Shown piece after piece: positions 16,836 through 24,516 of a DNA stretch of 64,000 nucleotides. Position 1 is the first letter of the stretch. Each line of letters begins with the position of its first letter. The position numbers and the translations under genes are program-made. Under the pieces are notes generated by a model. It had not been told where the DNA came from and did not search any database. It saw nothing but the letters and a program-made list of their open reading frames with translations. The stretch comes from Micromonospora sp. LH3U1. GTDB taxonomy: Bacteria > Actinomycetota > Actinomycetes > Mycobacteriales > Micromonosporaceae. The stretch spans positions 2,913,501 through 2,977,500 of the forward strand of contig NZ_CP116936.1 in assembly GCF_028475105.1 (NCBI RefSeq), given 5' to 3'.

Positions 16836-18989
16836 ATGTCGCACGACCACCAGCACCACCAGATGAACAGCTCCACCGAGTCGGTAGACCGGGTGAACGG
16901 CCACGGTGACCACCCCGGTCACTTGAAGGAACCCGGCGGGCGCGATGCCCCCGCAGGGAAGCACGACGCGCGCGCCGGGCACGGCGGGCATGACAAGCAC
17001 GCCGGGCACGACCCGGAGGCGTTTCGGCGCAAGTTTTGGCTGAGTCTGGCGTTGACGGTGCCGATCGTGGTGACCAGTCACATGGTGATGGACTGGTTTG
17101 GCTACCAGCTGGACTTCCCGGGGATCGAGTTGGTGGGTCCGGTGCTGGGCACGCTGGTGTTCGCCTACGGCGGGTGGCCGTTCCTGCAGGGCGCGGTGCG
17201 AGAGGTCCGCGACCGGGCGCCGGGGATGATGCTCCTGATCGCGATGGCGATCACCGTCGCCTACGTCGCCTCTCTGGCGACGGCGTTGGGCGCGTTCGAC
17301 CTGGACTTCTGGTGGGAGCTGGCCGCCCTGGTCACGATCATGCTGCTTGGGCACTGGCAGGAGATGAAAGCCATCGGCCAGGCCCAGGGCGCGCTGTCGG
17401 CCTTGGCGGCGCTGCTGCCCGACGACGCCGAACGCCTCGGCGGCGACGGTCAGCCCGAGCAGGTGCGCGTCAGTGACCTGGACGTCGGCGATGTGGTCCT
17501 CGTGCGCCCAGGCGGGCGGGTGCCGGCCGACGGGCGGATCACCGACGGCCACGCGGAGCTTGACGAGTCGATGATCACCGGTGAGTCCCGTCCGGTGCCC
17601 CGCGAGGAGGGGGATCGGGTGGTGGCCGGCACGGTGGCCACCGACGCGGCGATCCGGGTCCGGGTCGAGGCCGTCGGTGAGGACACCGCCCTGGCCGGCA
17701 TCCAGCGCCTGGTCACGCAGGCGCAGCAGTCCAGCGGCCGGGCGCAGGTGCTGGCTGACCGGTTCGCCGCCTGGCTGTTCTACATCGCCACCGCCACGGC
17801 CGTGGTGACGCTGCTGGCCTGGACGGTGCTCGGCAACCTCGACCAGGCGGTCGTTCGCACGGTGACTGTGCTGGTGATCGCCTGCCCGCACGCCCTCGGC
17901 CTGGCCATCCCCCTGGTGATCGCTCTGTCCACCGCCGTCGCCGCCAAGGGTGGCATCCTGGTCAAGGACCGCCTCGCCCTGGAACGGATGCGCACGGTCG
18001 ACACGGTCCTATTCGACAAGACCGGCACTCTGACCCGCGGCGAGCACGCCGTCACCGGCGTTACCGCCACCGCCGGCAGCAGCGAGGCCGACGTCCTGGC
18101 GATCGCGGCGGCCGTGGAAGCCGACAGCGAGCACCCCCTCGCCCGGGCCATCGTCACCGCCGCCGAGCAGGGCGACCGGCGCACCGCGACGGGGTTCCAG
18201 TCACTGGCCGGGCGTGGGGTGCGCGCCGAGGTCGACGGCGTCAGCTACGCCGTCGGTGGGCCGGCGCTCCTGCGCGAACTGCACGCCACGGCGCCGGATG
18301 ACCTGCGCCGCCAGCAGGAAGAGTGGTCTGGCCGAGGAGCTGCGGTGCTGCACCTGCTGCGTCTCGACGGCGACCAGGCCAGCGCGATCGGCGCTCTCAC
18401 ACTCGAAGACCAGGTTCGTCCCGAAGCGCGGCAGGCCATCGCCGAGCTGCGGCAGCAGGGCGTCCGTAAGATCGTCATGATCACCGGTGACGCCCGTCCG
18501 GTCGCCGAGGCGGTCGCCGCGGACCTGGGCTTCCGCCCGGGCAAGGACGAGGTGTTCGCGGAGGTGCTGCCGGCGGACAAGGACGCCACCGTGGCCGAAC
18601 TGCAGCAGCGGGGTTTGCGGGTGGCGATGGTCGGTGACGGCGTCAACGACGCCCCCGCGCTGGCCCGCGCGGACGTTGGTATCGCGATCGGCGCGGGCAC
18701 CGACGTCGCCATCGAGTCGGCCGGGGTGGTCCTGGCCTCCTCCGACCCGCGCGCAGTCGCAGGGGTGATCCGACTGTCGCGCGCCTCCTACCGCAAGATG
18801 ATTCAGAACCTGGCCTGGGCCGCCGGCTACAACGTGATCGCCCTGCCGCTGGCCGCCGGCGTTCTCGCCTGGGCCGGGGTGACCCTCAGCCCAGCGGTCG
18901 GGGCCGTGCTGATGTCCGCCTCCACCATTGTGGTCGCCCTCAACGCCCAACTCCTGCGCCGCGTGCACCTGCGCCCCGCGAGCGAGTGA
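16836..18989 (+). CDS. copB: Copper/silver-translocating P1B-type ATPase, CopB-like (CPH motif)
   Basis: 717 residues from ATG 16836, chosen over an in-frame ATG at 16812 (inside the operator) because GAGGAGG precedes it by 6 nt. The N-terminus is His-rich (about 14 His in the first 58 residues) without CxxC domains. Motifs: TGES 248-251, metal-site Cys350-Pro-His352 in the membrane, phosphorylation Asp394 in DKTGTLT, and GDGVNDAPALA. CPH plus a His-rich N-terminus marks the P1B-3 (CopB) subgroup exporting Cu and Ag. The CsoR-type box upstream supports copper control, and the DUF6153 gene follows. Confidence 0.9.
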   Translation: MSHDHQHHQMNSSTESVDRVNGHGDHPGHLKEPGGRDAPAGKHDARAGHGGHDKHAGHDPEAFRRKFWLSLALTVPIVVTSHMVMDWFGYQLDFPGIELVGPVLGTLVFAYGGWPFLQGAVREVRDRAPGMMLLIAMAITVAYVASLATALGAFDLDFWWELAALVTIMLLGHWQEMKAIGQAQGALSALAALLPDDAERLGGDGQPEQVRVSDLDVGDVVLVRPGGRVPADGRITDGHAELDESMITGESRPVPREEGDRVVAGTVATDAAIRVRVEAVGEDTALAGIQRLVTQAQQSSGRAQVLADRFAAWLFYIATATAVVTLLAWTVLGNLDQAVVRTVTVLVIACPHALGLAIPLVIALSTAVAAKGGILVKDRLALERMRTVDTVLFDKTGTLTRGEHAVTGVTATAGSSEADVLAIAAAVEADSEHPLARAIVTAAEQGDRRTATGFQSLAGRGVRAEVDGVSYAVGGPALLRELHATAPDDLRRQQEEWSGRGAAVLHLLRLDGDQASAIGALTLEDQVRPEARQAIAELRQQGVRKIVMITGDARPVAEAVAADLGFRPGKDEVFAEVLPADKDATVAELQQRGLRVAMVGDGVNDAPALARADVGIAIGAGTDVAIESAGVVLASSDPRAVAGVIRLSRASYRKMIQNLAWAAGYNVIALPLAAGVLAWAGVTLSPAVGAVLMSASTIVVALNAQLLRRVHLRPASE

Positions 18990-19050
18990 AGCGCGGCGAA
19001 CCGCGGGATCGGCCGGGATCAGCGGACGGCGGCACGCTAGCGTGGAACGC

Positions 19051-19359
19051 GTGACCGAGCGAGCAGCACGAATCGGACACCTGGTCCGGTTCGTGCTGCT
19101 GGCCTGCCCCCTCATCGGGCTGGCCGCCATGCACAGCCTCGGCCACGACCCATTGTCGATGCGACCAGACAGCGGGTACACCAGCCACACCACCGCCGTA
19201 CTGGCCCCGCCCGCCGACCACGACGGATGCACCAGCGACACCTGCGACCAGCAAAAGGTCACACCGGCGGCCGGCGCTGCGTGGACCGCGCAACACCAAT
19301 TCGGTGGAGCACTGTTCGGTGAACACCTTGGCCAACTGATGGCGGTCGGCTGGTCGTGA
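19051..19359 (+). CDS. DUF6153-like small membrane protein
   Basis: About 102 residues from GTG 19051 (GTG 19042 is an alternative). One transmembrane helix (LVRFVLLACPLIGLAAMHSLGH) is followed by an extracytoplasmic tail with His and Cys residues (DHDGCTSDTCDQQK), a plausible metal-binding patch. It resembles DUF6153 proteins of actinobacteria, which often sit in copper-resistance loci. It lies 61 nt downstream of the copper ATPase and is probably cotranscribed; a strong hairpin follows. Role in copper handling is inferred. Confidence 0.7.
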   Translation: MTERAARIGHLVRFVLLACPLIGLAAMHSLGHDPLSMRPDSGYTSHTTAVLAPPADHDGCTSDTCDQQKVTPAAGAAWTAQHQFGGALFGEHLGQLMAVGWS

Positions 19360-19417
19360 CGGTCGGCATCAAGGCTGCGCAAGCCACGACTGGCCTTCCT
19401 CCATCCCCCGCCACTCC

Positions 19418-19456
19418 ATCGCCCGCCGGGCCGCTGACGGCCGCCCGGCGGGCGAT
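19418..19456 (+). terminator. Stem-loop closing the copper operon
   Basis: ATCGCCCGCCGGGC (19418-19431) pairs perfectly with GCCCGGCGGGCGAT (19443-19456), a 14-bp stem with 11-nt loop, 59 nt after the DUF6153 stop. Nothing else is recognised in 19360-19631. Confidence 0.7.
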
Positions 19457-19631
19457 CCGACCCGCGAGGCAGCCGATGGATCCGAACCCGGCAAACTTCG
19501 CGGTCGTCACCCTGTGCACCACCCGAGCGGCCCTGCCGCAGCTCTACGGCCGCAGCGGCAGGTGGGGATCGGACGATCGTCAGCCCCCACCTTCATCGCC
19601 GCATTCGGACAATTGAGCGATGCTGCCGGCG

Positions 19632-19766
19632 TCAGCGCCCGGTGGACACGATGTTTGAGGAGTGCCCGTTCTGCTCGTCGCGCTTCAGGCGCTTCGCAGT
19701 CTGCTTCTCCTTGATCGTCTTACCCTTCTTCTTGACGTTCGCCTTGGTCGTCGAGTCCTTGGACAT
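19632..19766 (-). CDS. Small Lys-rich protein, 44 aa
   Basis: A short protein (MSKDSTTKANVKKKGKTIKE, ending SSNIVSTGR) with 13 Lys/Arg in its central 25 residues, so strongly basic and probably disordered. ATG 19766 is preceded by AGGAGG at 8-nt spacing, which overrides the longer open frame upstream. Similar tiny Lys-rich proteins occur in actinobacteria, function unknown; nucleic-acid or ribosome association is a guess. It is divergent from the lipoprotein gene at 19937. Confidence 0.7.
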   Translation of the reverse strand: MSKDSTTKANVKKKGKTIKEKQTAKRLKRDEQNGHSSNIVSTGR

Positions 19767-19936
19767 GATCGAACCTCCTGGAGCAGGTCGGTGAACGTGC
19801 AGCGTGGTACTCGCCTGAATCGCGGCGTGCAGGTGACGGAGACCCGCGCGACGGGCGCGGAGTCCTTCACTGCACGCTGACCCTACGCTGTTCCAGCTCC
19901 AGGGCTCCGGCAAAGTCGGGCCACTAGACTCCACGC

Positions 19937-20539
19937 ATGCAGCATTGCCGACTTTCCTCCGCCAAACGCACAGCGATCGGGGCGTTACTGCTGGTCTTGG
20001 CCGTAGCCGGCTGCAACTCCAAGGCGGAATCGTCCTCCGATGCCAGGTGGTCGAGCCCTGACACCGCCGCTACCGCGACCGCCTCCCGCGCTGCTTTCCC
20101 CCCAAGTCCCCGTGACGCCGAACCTTCCGCATCTTCCTCCTCCACCGCGGACGAATCACGGGAGGCCGAAGCGGCACAGGAGCCCAAAGCGGCACAGAGG
20201 ACGGAGGCGCCGAGCGGGGGCGGCACCAAGTACACGGCGTGTGCCGACGGCGACTGCAAAGTGTCCTTCTCCGGTTCGGTCAAATTCCCACTCGGCAGGT
20301 GGACGGTGTCGTCCTCCGTGGAGGATGGCGGTGTCAGGGTGCGACTGACCGACGCCAATGGCAGGGGCGGCGGTGGCGGCTTCATGGCAGGCCCCGGGTG
20401 CACTGTGGCGATACACGCCGACGGCGGCGGGCGAGTCGGATGCGACCAACCCGGAGCCGAGCCCAAACCGGGAGGGTGGGTCGTACACCTGCTGGAACTG
20501 GACGGGGACACCGCGGTCATCCGAGCGATCCTGGGCTGA
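19937..20539 (+). CDS. Putative lipoprotein with disordered Ser/Ala/Glu-rich linker
   Basis: 200 residues. Signal peptide ending in lipobox LAVAGC with Cys26, a low-complexity linker (about 27-95, Ser/Ala/Pro/Glu) and a small beta-rich C-terminal domain (TKYTACADGDCKVSFSGSV, then GGWVVHLLELDGDTAVIRA) with two close cysteines. The ATG comes 6 nt after a TAGACT box, suggesting a leaderless transcript. The domain is not assigned; a surface-anchored binding role is possible. Confidence 0.75.
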   Translation: MQHCRLSSAKRTAIGALLLVLAVAGCNSKAESSSDARWSSPDTAATATASRAAFPPSPRDAEPSASSSSTADESREAEAAQEPKAAQRTEAPSGGGTKYTACADGDCKVSFSGSVKFPLGRWTVSSSVEDGGVRVRLTDANGRGGGGGFMAGPGCTVAIHADGGGRVGCDQPGAEPKPGGWVVHLLELDGDTAVIRAILG

Positions 20540-20577
20540 CTGTGAGGATCGCTGTCGCAAATCGCCTCGGTCCGCTG

Positions 20578-20597
20578 AGCTGTCTGGTTAGACAGCT
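20578..20597 (+). terminator. Hairpin after the lipoprotein gene
   Basis: AGCTGTCT (20578-20585) and AGACAGCT (20590-20597), perfect 8-bp stem with loop GGTT, 38 nt past the stop. Confidence 0.55.
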
Positions 20598-20742
20598 GCG
20601 AGGGTGAGTAGCCGATCCATTTCGGCCACAGGCCAGCGTCGGTGCTGCGGCGCTCGTTTGCGCCACCCACTCGCTACACCGAGATGGCCGGGCTTCTGCC
20701 GATCAGACGATTTTGAGATGCCGTGGTGAGCGCATGAAACGC

Positions 20743-20780
20743 CGAACGGCGGCCCGCTGAATCAGTCGGGCCGCCGTTCG
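20743..20780 (-). terminator. Strong terminator after cspA
   Basis: CGAACGGCGGCCCG (20743-20756) pairs perfectly with CGGGCCGCCGTTCG (20767-20780), 14 bp with a 10-nt loop, 12 nt past the minus-strand stop; the minus-strand RNA continues with a short U-run. Confidence 0.8.
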
Positions 20781-20791
20781 CAGAGTGTGGA

Positions 20792-20995
20792 TCAGAGCGG
20801 GCGGATGTTCTCCGCCTGCGGGCCCTTCTGGCCCTGGGTGACGTCGAACTCCACCTTCTGGTTCTCGTCGAGGCTGCGGAAGCCGCTCGCCGAGATCGCG
20901 GAGAAGTGGGCGAAGACGTCGGCGCCGCCGTCGTCCGGGCTGATGAAGCCGAAGCCCTTGTCGGCGTTGAACCACTTCACGGTACCTGTAGTCAT
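20792..20995 (-). CDS. cspA: Cold-shock protein, CspA family
   Basis: 67 residues, a single cold-shock domain: [16 protein letters not shown] with RNP1 at 13-18 (KGFGFI) and RNP2 at 27-32 (VFAHFS). It binds single-stranded RNA/DNA and acts as an RNA chaperone. ATG 20995 is set by AAGGAG and by the family N-terminus, although the frame continues upstream. A terminator follows, and a hairpin with a U-rich tail lies about 85-130 nt upstream in what is probably the 5' leader, so regulation may be post-transcriptional. Confidence 0.93.
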   Translation of the reverse strand: MTTGTVKWFNADKGFGFISPDDGGADVFAHFSAISASGFRSLDENQKVEFDVTQGQKGPQAENIRPL

Positions 20996-21080
20996 GTCTG
21001 CTCCTTCGCAGGCTGTTAGAGACCGCACTGTGCGGACCCCTTACGCCGCCGCGTTGATAACCCGCGTCGAAACGACACGA

Positions 21081-21126
21081 AAAACGAAAAGCGCCTGGAT
21101 GGGTTTCAGATACCCCATTAGGCGCT
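21081..21126 (-). promoter_or_regulatory. Hairpin with U-rich tail upstream of cspA (attenuator-like)
   Basis: Read on the minus strand: AGCGCCT, A, ATGGG, loop, CCCAT, CC, AGGCGCT, then TTTCGTTTTTCG. The stem has 7 + 5 bp (21090-21096 with 21120-21126; 21099-21103 with 21114-21118) and a rare U-rich tail. It is either an intrinsic terminator/attenuator in the cspA leader or the terminator of an upstream minus-strand transcript, but no intact gene lies upstream. Confidence 0.5.
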
Positions 21127-21248
21127 GGAAAACGTCTACGGAAATCAAAACTGCAACTCGGTTACCGTAGCACATGACGCTGGACCGTTCTCGAGCGAGA
21201 TGGGACACCGTGGCGGTGTAGGAGGACACGGCATGGTTGAGCAGGCCG

Positions 21249-21431
21249 CGAAGGAGCCGGCTCATCGAGTCGCCGCTGTCCCCGGTGCTCCAAGACCCGC
21301 TTCCAGTACGAGCCGTACGCCCGCCGGGTACCGGCGCTGACCGCCGCCGCTACCACCGGCACGTACTCGGAGAACGTCGGCGCGGGTGGACGGTCGGAGG
21401 CTGCCTCAACGAGGTCGGCCGGCGGAATCCA
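21249..21431 (-). pseudogene. Tyrosine recombinase (integrase) N-terminal remnant
   Basis: The minus strand reads PPAPTFSEYVPVVAAAVSAG then TRRAYGSYWKRVLEH and RRLDEPAPS, the core-binding (SAM-like) start of tyrosine recombinases. Homology stops at 21249 and the catalytic domain with the R-H-R-Y residues is absent. It is a fragment left by a past mobile element, lying directly upstream of the cspA leader. Confidence 0.6.
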
Positions 21432-21760
21432 GCCTCCCTGAGCCCGGGAAGCGGCGCCTGGTCACCACCGCCGGATACGCGCCCACTGCCGACGCCCTCG
21501 ACGGGCCGTGGCGTAAAACCGCCGACCACATTCCCGGCGCTCGGCTGTTCACGGTGGGCAGGCTGCGAGGAGCCGTTTGCGTGAATCGTTGGAAGAGGGA
21601 TCCCGGCCTCGGCGGCTGCGAGTTCAGAGCGGATCACTTCGAGCAGTCGGCCGATCCAGTTGGTGGCTCATTCGCCCGGTCCACTAGCAGGGCTAGCGCG
21701 TTAAGGGCTTGACGGAACTTGGGGCTTCTCAACCTCCAACCGGACGCCTACCATGAGCCG
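21432..21760. other. Intergenic stretch
   Basis: 330 bp beyond the integrase remnant. No additional recombinase motif, repeat or supportable gene was seen; a TACCAT box close to 21761 is the likely -10 element of the next gene. Confidence 0.4.
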
Positions 21761-22120
21761 ATGATCGAGCAGAGTCAGCGGCGCGTTCCTATGCCGGTCG
21801 CCGCCGCCTCCGTGATTCTGCTCGTGGCGGCCGCGCTCCCGGCGTCGATGATGTTTACGACTGGTCCATCCATGGCCACCGGGTTGATAGGGGTGCTTCT
21901 TCTCCTGGCGTTGGCGTACGGCCTGTGGCGTGGTAGCGGGCGGGCCCGGTTTTGGACCACCGTCTTCGCGGCCGCCAGCGTTGTGTACGGCGTCGTCGCG
22001 ATCACCAAGGCTGAAGAGTCAGGCCTGCTGCAGATGGTTGGTGCGGCGGTCATCGTCGGTCTGTTGCTGGTGCCCGCATCATCTCGGCGGTGGTTTCACG
22101 ACTTGCCGGCGGAGGAGTAG
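21761..22120 (+). CDS. Small integral membrane protein
   Basis: 119 residues with four hydrophobic segments (about 10-30, 36-54, 63-80, 86-105): MPVAAASVILLVAAALPAS, ATGLIGVLLLLALAYGLW, FWTTVFAAASVVYGVVAI and GLLQMVGAAVIVGLLLVPA. ATG 21761 lies 6 nt after TACCAT, so a leaderless start is likely; the frame extends upstream without a ribosome-binding site. No family is identified. Its 3' end is close to a minus-strand protein-like fragment at 22096-22250. Confidence 0.7.
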   Translation: MIEQSQRRVPMPVAAASVILLVAAALPASMMFTTGPSMATGLIGVLLLLALAYGLWRGSGRARFWTTVFAAASVVYGVVAITKAEESGLLQMVGAAVIVGLLLVPASSRRWFHDLPAEE

Positions 22121-22368
22121 CGCCGGCCGCGTCCACGTTGTGCTTCCACCTCCCGCAGAACCTCGTCGGTGAGCGGGTCGTCCGGCGGCCAGAGGTGTCG
22201 AAGACAGTCGCGGCCTGAAGCACGCGCTGACGATGGCCGGTGCCAGTGGCAGGAGCGGATTCAGCGCCATGTCGGTGTTGCGCGGTAGGTGCATCGACGC
22301 CTGGGCTGAGGTCTACGACCATGATCACGCTGACGATGCCGACGCGTGGAGGTACCCGGACGGGGAAG
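22121..22368. other. Short region with possible gene fragment
   Basis: On the minus strand a frame ending at 22096 reads CLRHLWPPDDPLTDEVLREV, protein-like with high third-position GC, but it begins right after an in-frame TGA and has no start codon. It may be a gene remnant; no family was recognised. Confidence 0.3.
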
Positions 22369-22878
22369 CTATTCCCTTGGATGCAGGAGCAGTTCAGCGA
22401 TCTCCTGTACTCGTTTCACGGTGATGCCGCTGTGCTGTTCCACTGCTAGCGGGTGGTCGGTTGGTTCGAGTACCACGTGTGGGCGAGTGCCAACTGGCTC
22501 GGAGTGCACCTCTGTCTTGAGGTTCAGTGTTCCCACGGGGTATGCCGGAAGCTCGGTCGATAGCCAACCGAAATACGCCGGTTCCTGCTCCCGGCCGGGG
22601 GTGGTCCACAGGTCCAGCGTGCGGCGGAAGCTGTCCCTGCTGAGGGAGACCCAGACGCCCCACTCGAAGTCGTCCTCGCCGTCGAGGACAGGGATGATCA
22701 GCCGGGCCCGGATGAAGTAGTGCTGCGCCTGGATGACGCAGGTCTCGTCTTCGAGAATGCTGCGCTCGTCGCTGGCGAGATCGTCGCGCCAGTACGCCGG
22801 CGCTTCGGCCCCGTAGGAGAATGGGAGGCCTCCGTGGCGCTGGCCGCAGCCGCGGCAAACGAACCCTTGATCAATCAT
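22369..22878 (-). CDS. DUF2199 domain protein
   Basis: 169 residues. N-terminal treble-clef-like metal site (FVCRGCGQRHGGLPFSYG, Cys8, Cys11, His15) followed by WRDDLASDERSILEDETCVI and EDDFEWGVWVSLSRDSF, all characteristic of DUF2199, a family of unknown function often encoded near toxin-immunity or unknown housekeeping genes. ATG 22878 is 6 nt from a TACCGT box, consistent with leaderless expression. No operon partner. Confidence 0.8.
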   Translation of the reverse strand: MIDQGFVCRGCGQRHGGLPFSYGAEAPAYWRDDLASDERSILEDETCVIQAQHYFIRARLIIPVLDGEDDFEWGVWVSLSRDSFRRTLDLWTTPGREQEPAYFGWLSTELPAYPVGTLNLKTEVHSEPVGTRPHVVLEPTDHPLAVEQHSGITVKRVQEIAELLLHPRE

Positions 22879-23001
22879 GGCGCGACGGTACAGCCCCTCT
22901 ACCGGGCCGGATAGCGGGTGTCTCTCCCAGCGCCCAAGAACGTCACCGCCGAAGCGGCAAGGGTGGGTGCGGTTGCAGCCGGGAGGTGTTCGCCTGCGTC
23001 C

Positions 23002-23736
23002 TCAGATGCGGTGGAGGCCTATTCTCAGCTGGCGGATGACTTGCCACTGCGCTTGGTCGGTTGTGGGTCGGGGGAAGCCGCCGTGCCGAAAAGCCCAGTT
23101 CAGGTAGGACACCAGGGGCATGCCCGCCTCGCCCACGACGTGCGCGTCGGCGGATGCGTCGGGAAGGATGATGCCGTAGGGGCTACCACCGCTGACGTTG
23201 TCCTTGTGGAAGTGGTCGGGCGCAACGGGCAGTAGGAATAGCTCGCCCTGGTCTTCCTGCCACGCCTCGATCTCGTCCGCGAAGTACTCGCGGATGTCGC
23301 TGTCCGGGTAGCGGGAACCCGCCAGCTCCAGCACGAGCGGGTCAGCCGCTGCGGAGTTGGGCCACTGCGGGTGCGTTCCGACCAGCCACACGTCACCCAC
23401 GATGCGGATCCACGACGACAGCACCATAGGGAGCGGGCCGAGACGCTGTTCCAGCCAGTGAAGGTGCTCTTCCGCCATGGAATCGGGTGGCGTGTATGGC
23501 TCCGTCGGAGTCTGGTCATCGTTGTTCTCGTGGAATCGGTAGCCCTGCTCGCGTAGGCGCGCGACCAGTGTTTCGATATTGCTCCGTGCTCGGCGGGCCA
23601 TCTCGTCGCATACGGCCTGCGCCTCTGGGGCGAAGGCTGGTTCACGGACGCGGCTGCCGAGCTGCCGCATCTCATGCCAAACCTGATCCTGTTGCCCGGT
23701 GACGTAGCGGTTTACCCAGTCCAGGTGCTTAGTCAT
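23002..23736 (-). CDS. Conserved hypothetical protein, 244 aa
   Basis: Cytoplasmic protein from ATG 23736 (MTKHLDWVNRYVTGQQDQVW). The N-terminal 90 residues are helical; the C-terminal part has the stretches GPLPMVLSSWIRIVGDVWLV and NVSGGSPYGIILPDASAD and ends FRHGGFPRP. The layout recalls SMI1/KNR4-like or related actinobacterial hypothetical families, but no assignment is secure. An ATG three codons upstream is an alternative start. It is not obviously linked to the neighbouring genes. Confidence 0.7.
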   Translation of the reverse strand: MTKHLDWVNRYVTGQQDQVWHEMRQLGSRVREPAFAPEAQAVCDEMARRARSNIETLVARLREQGYRFHENNDDQTPTEPYTPPDSMAEEHLHWLEQRLGPLPMVLSSWIRIVGDVWLVGTHPQWPNSAAADPLVLELAGSRYPDSDIREYFADEIEAWQEDQGELFLLPVAPDHFHKDNVSGGSPYGIILPDASADAHVVGEAGMPLVSYLNWAFRHGGFPRPTTDQAQWQVIRQLRIGLHRI

Positions 23737-23880
23737 CGCGATCATGGTGCCGCAGGGTGATCTCTTGAAGCAACGGTGGAGCGTTGACGGTCGCGCAAGG
23801 GAGGACTTCGTCATCTGTCGAGTCGACAGCGACCGTCAAGCCACGGCCCGAGCCCTCACAGCAGACGGCGGCCGGCGACA

Positions 23881-24516
23881 TCAGCGTCGGATGAGGCCGA
23901 GCTGGGTTGCGGTTGCGACGGCGGCGGTGCGGGACTCGACGCCGAGCTTGGTGTAGATGCGGACGAGATGGGACTTGACCGTGCCTTCGGTGAGGTGAAG
24001 TCGGGAGCCGATCGCCTGGTTGGACAGGCCGTCGGCGACCAGGGTGAGGACTTCGATCTCACGGCCGGTCAGGGCGGTGCGGGGGTCGCGTAGCCGGCTC
24101 ATGAGCCGGTCGGCGACGGCGGGGGCCAGGGTGGTGCGGCCGGTGGCGGCGGTGCGTACGGCGGCGGCGAGGTCTTCGGGCGGAGCGTCTTTGAGGAGGT
24201 AGCCGGTGGCGCCGGCTTCGATGGCGGGCAGAGCGTCAGCGTCGGTGTCGTAGGTGGTGACGATCAGTACGCGGGGTGCGCCGGGACGGGCGGTAATGGC
24301 GGCAGTGGCCTGAGCGCCGCTCATTCCTTTGCCGAATTGCAGGTCCATGAGGACGACGTCGATGTCACCGTGGCCGGCGCGGGTCACGGCTTCCTCGGCG
24401 GTGGCGGCTTCGGCCACGACTGTGATGCCGGGTTCGGTTTCCAGTACTGCGCGCAGCCCGGCCCGAACTATGGGATGGTCGTCGGCCAGGAGCAGGCGGA
24501 TGGGCTTGTCGGTCAC
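23881..24516 (-). CDS. NarL/FixJ-family response regulator
   Basis: 211 residues from GTG 24516. Receiver domain with acidic pocket ADDH (11-14), phosphoacceptor Asp58 in DVVLMDLQ, and Lys in LLKDAP; C-terminal LuxR-type helix-turn-helix (LTGREIEVLTLVADGLSNQA, then HLTEGTVKSHLVRIYTKLGV). The start overlaps the kinase stop by 4 nt (GTGA), so the pair is one translational unit. It probably controls the divergent ABC transporter genes at 25905-27673. Confidence 0.92.
   Translation of the reverse strand: MTDKPIRLLLADDHPIVRAGLRAVLETEPGITVVAEAATAEEAVTRAGHGDIDVVLMDLQFGKGMSGAQATAAITARPGAPRVLIVTTYDTDADALPAIEAGATGYLLKDAPPEDLAAAVRTAATGRTTLAPAVADRLMSRLRDPRTALTGREIEVLTLVADGLSNQAIGSRLHLTEGTVKSHLVRIYTKLGVESRTAAVATATQLGLIRR

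Noticed and set aside
16440-17891. 483-codon minus-strand frame over the copper ATPase
   Set aside because: Antisense to a gene with full P-type ATPase motifs; Arg/His/Gln-rich shadow.
19356-19616. 86-codon frame starting at GTG overlapping the DUF6153 stop
   Set aside because: The GTGA overlap looks tempting, but the 14-bp terminator hairpin lies inside this frame and the peptide is Pro/Ala-rich without features.
22096-22250. Minus-strand fragment CLRHLWPPDDPLTDEVLREV
   Set aside because: Begins immediately after a stop codon with no start; could be a relic, not a supportable gene.
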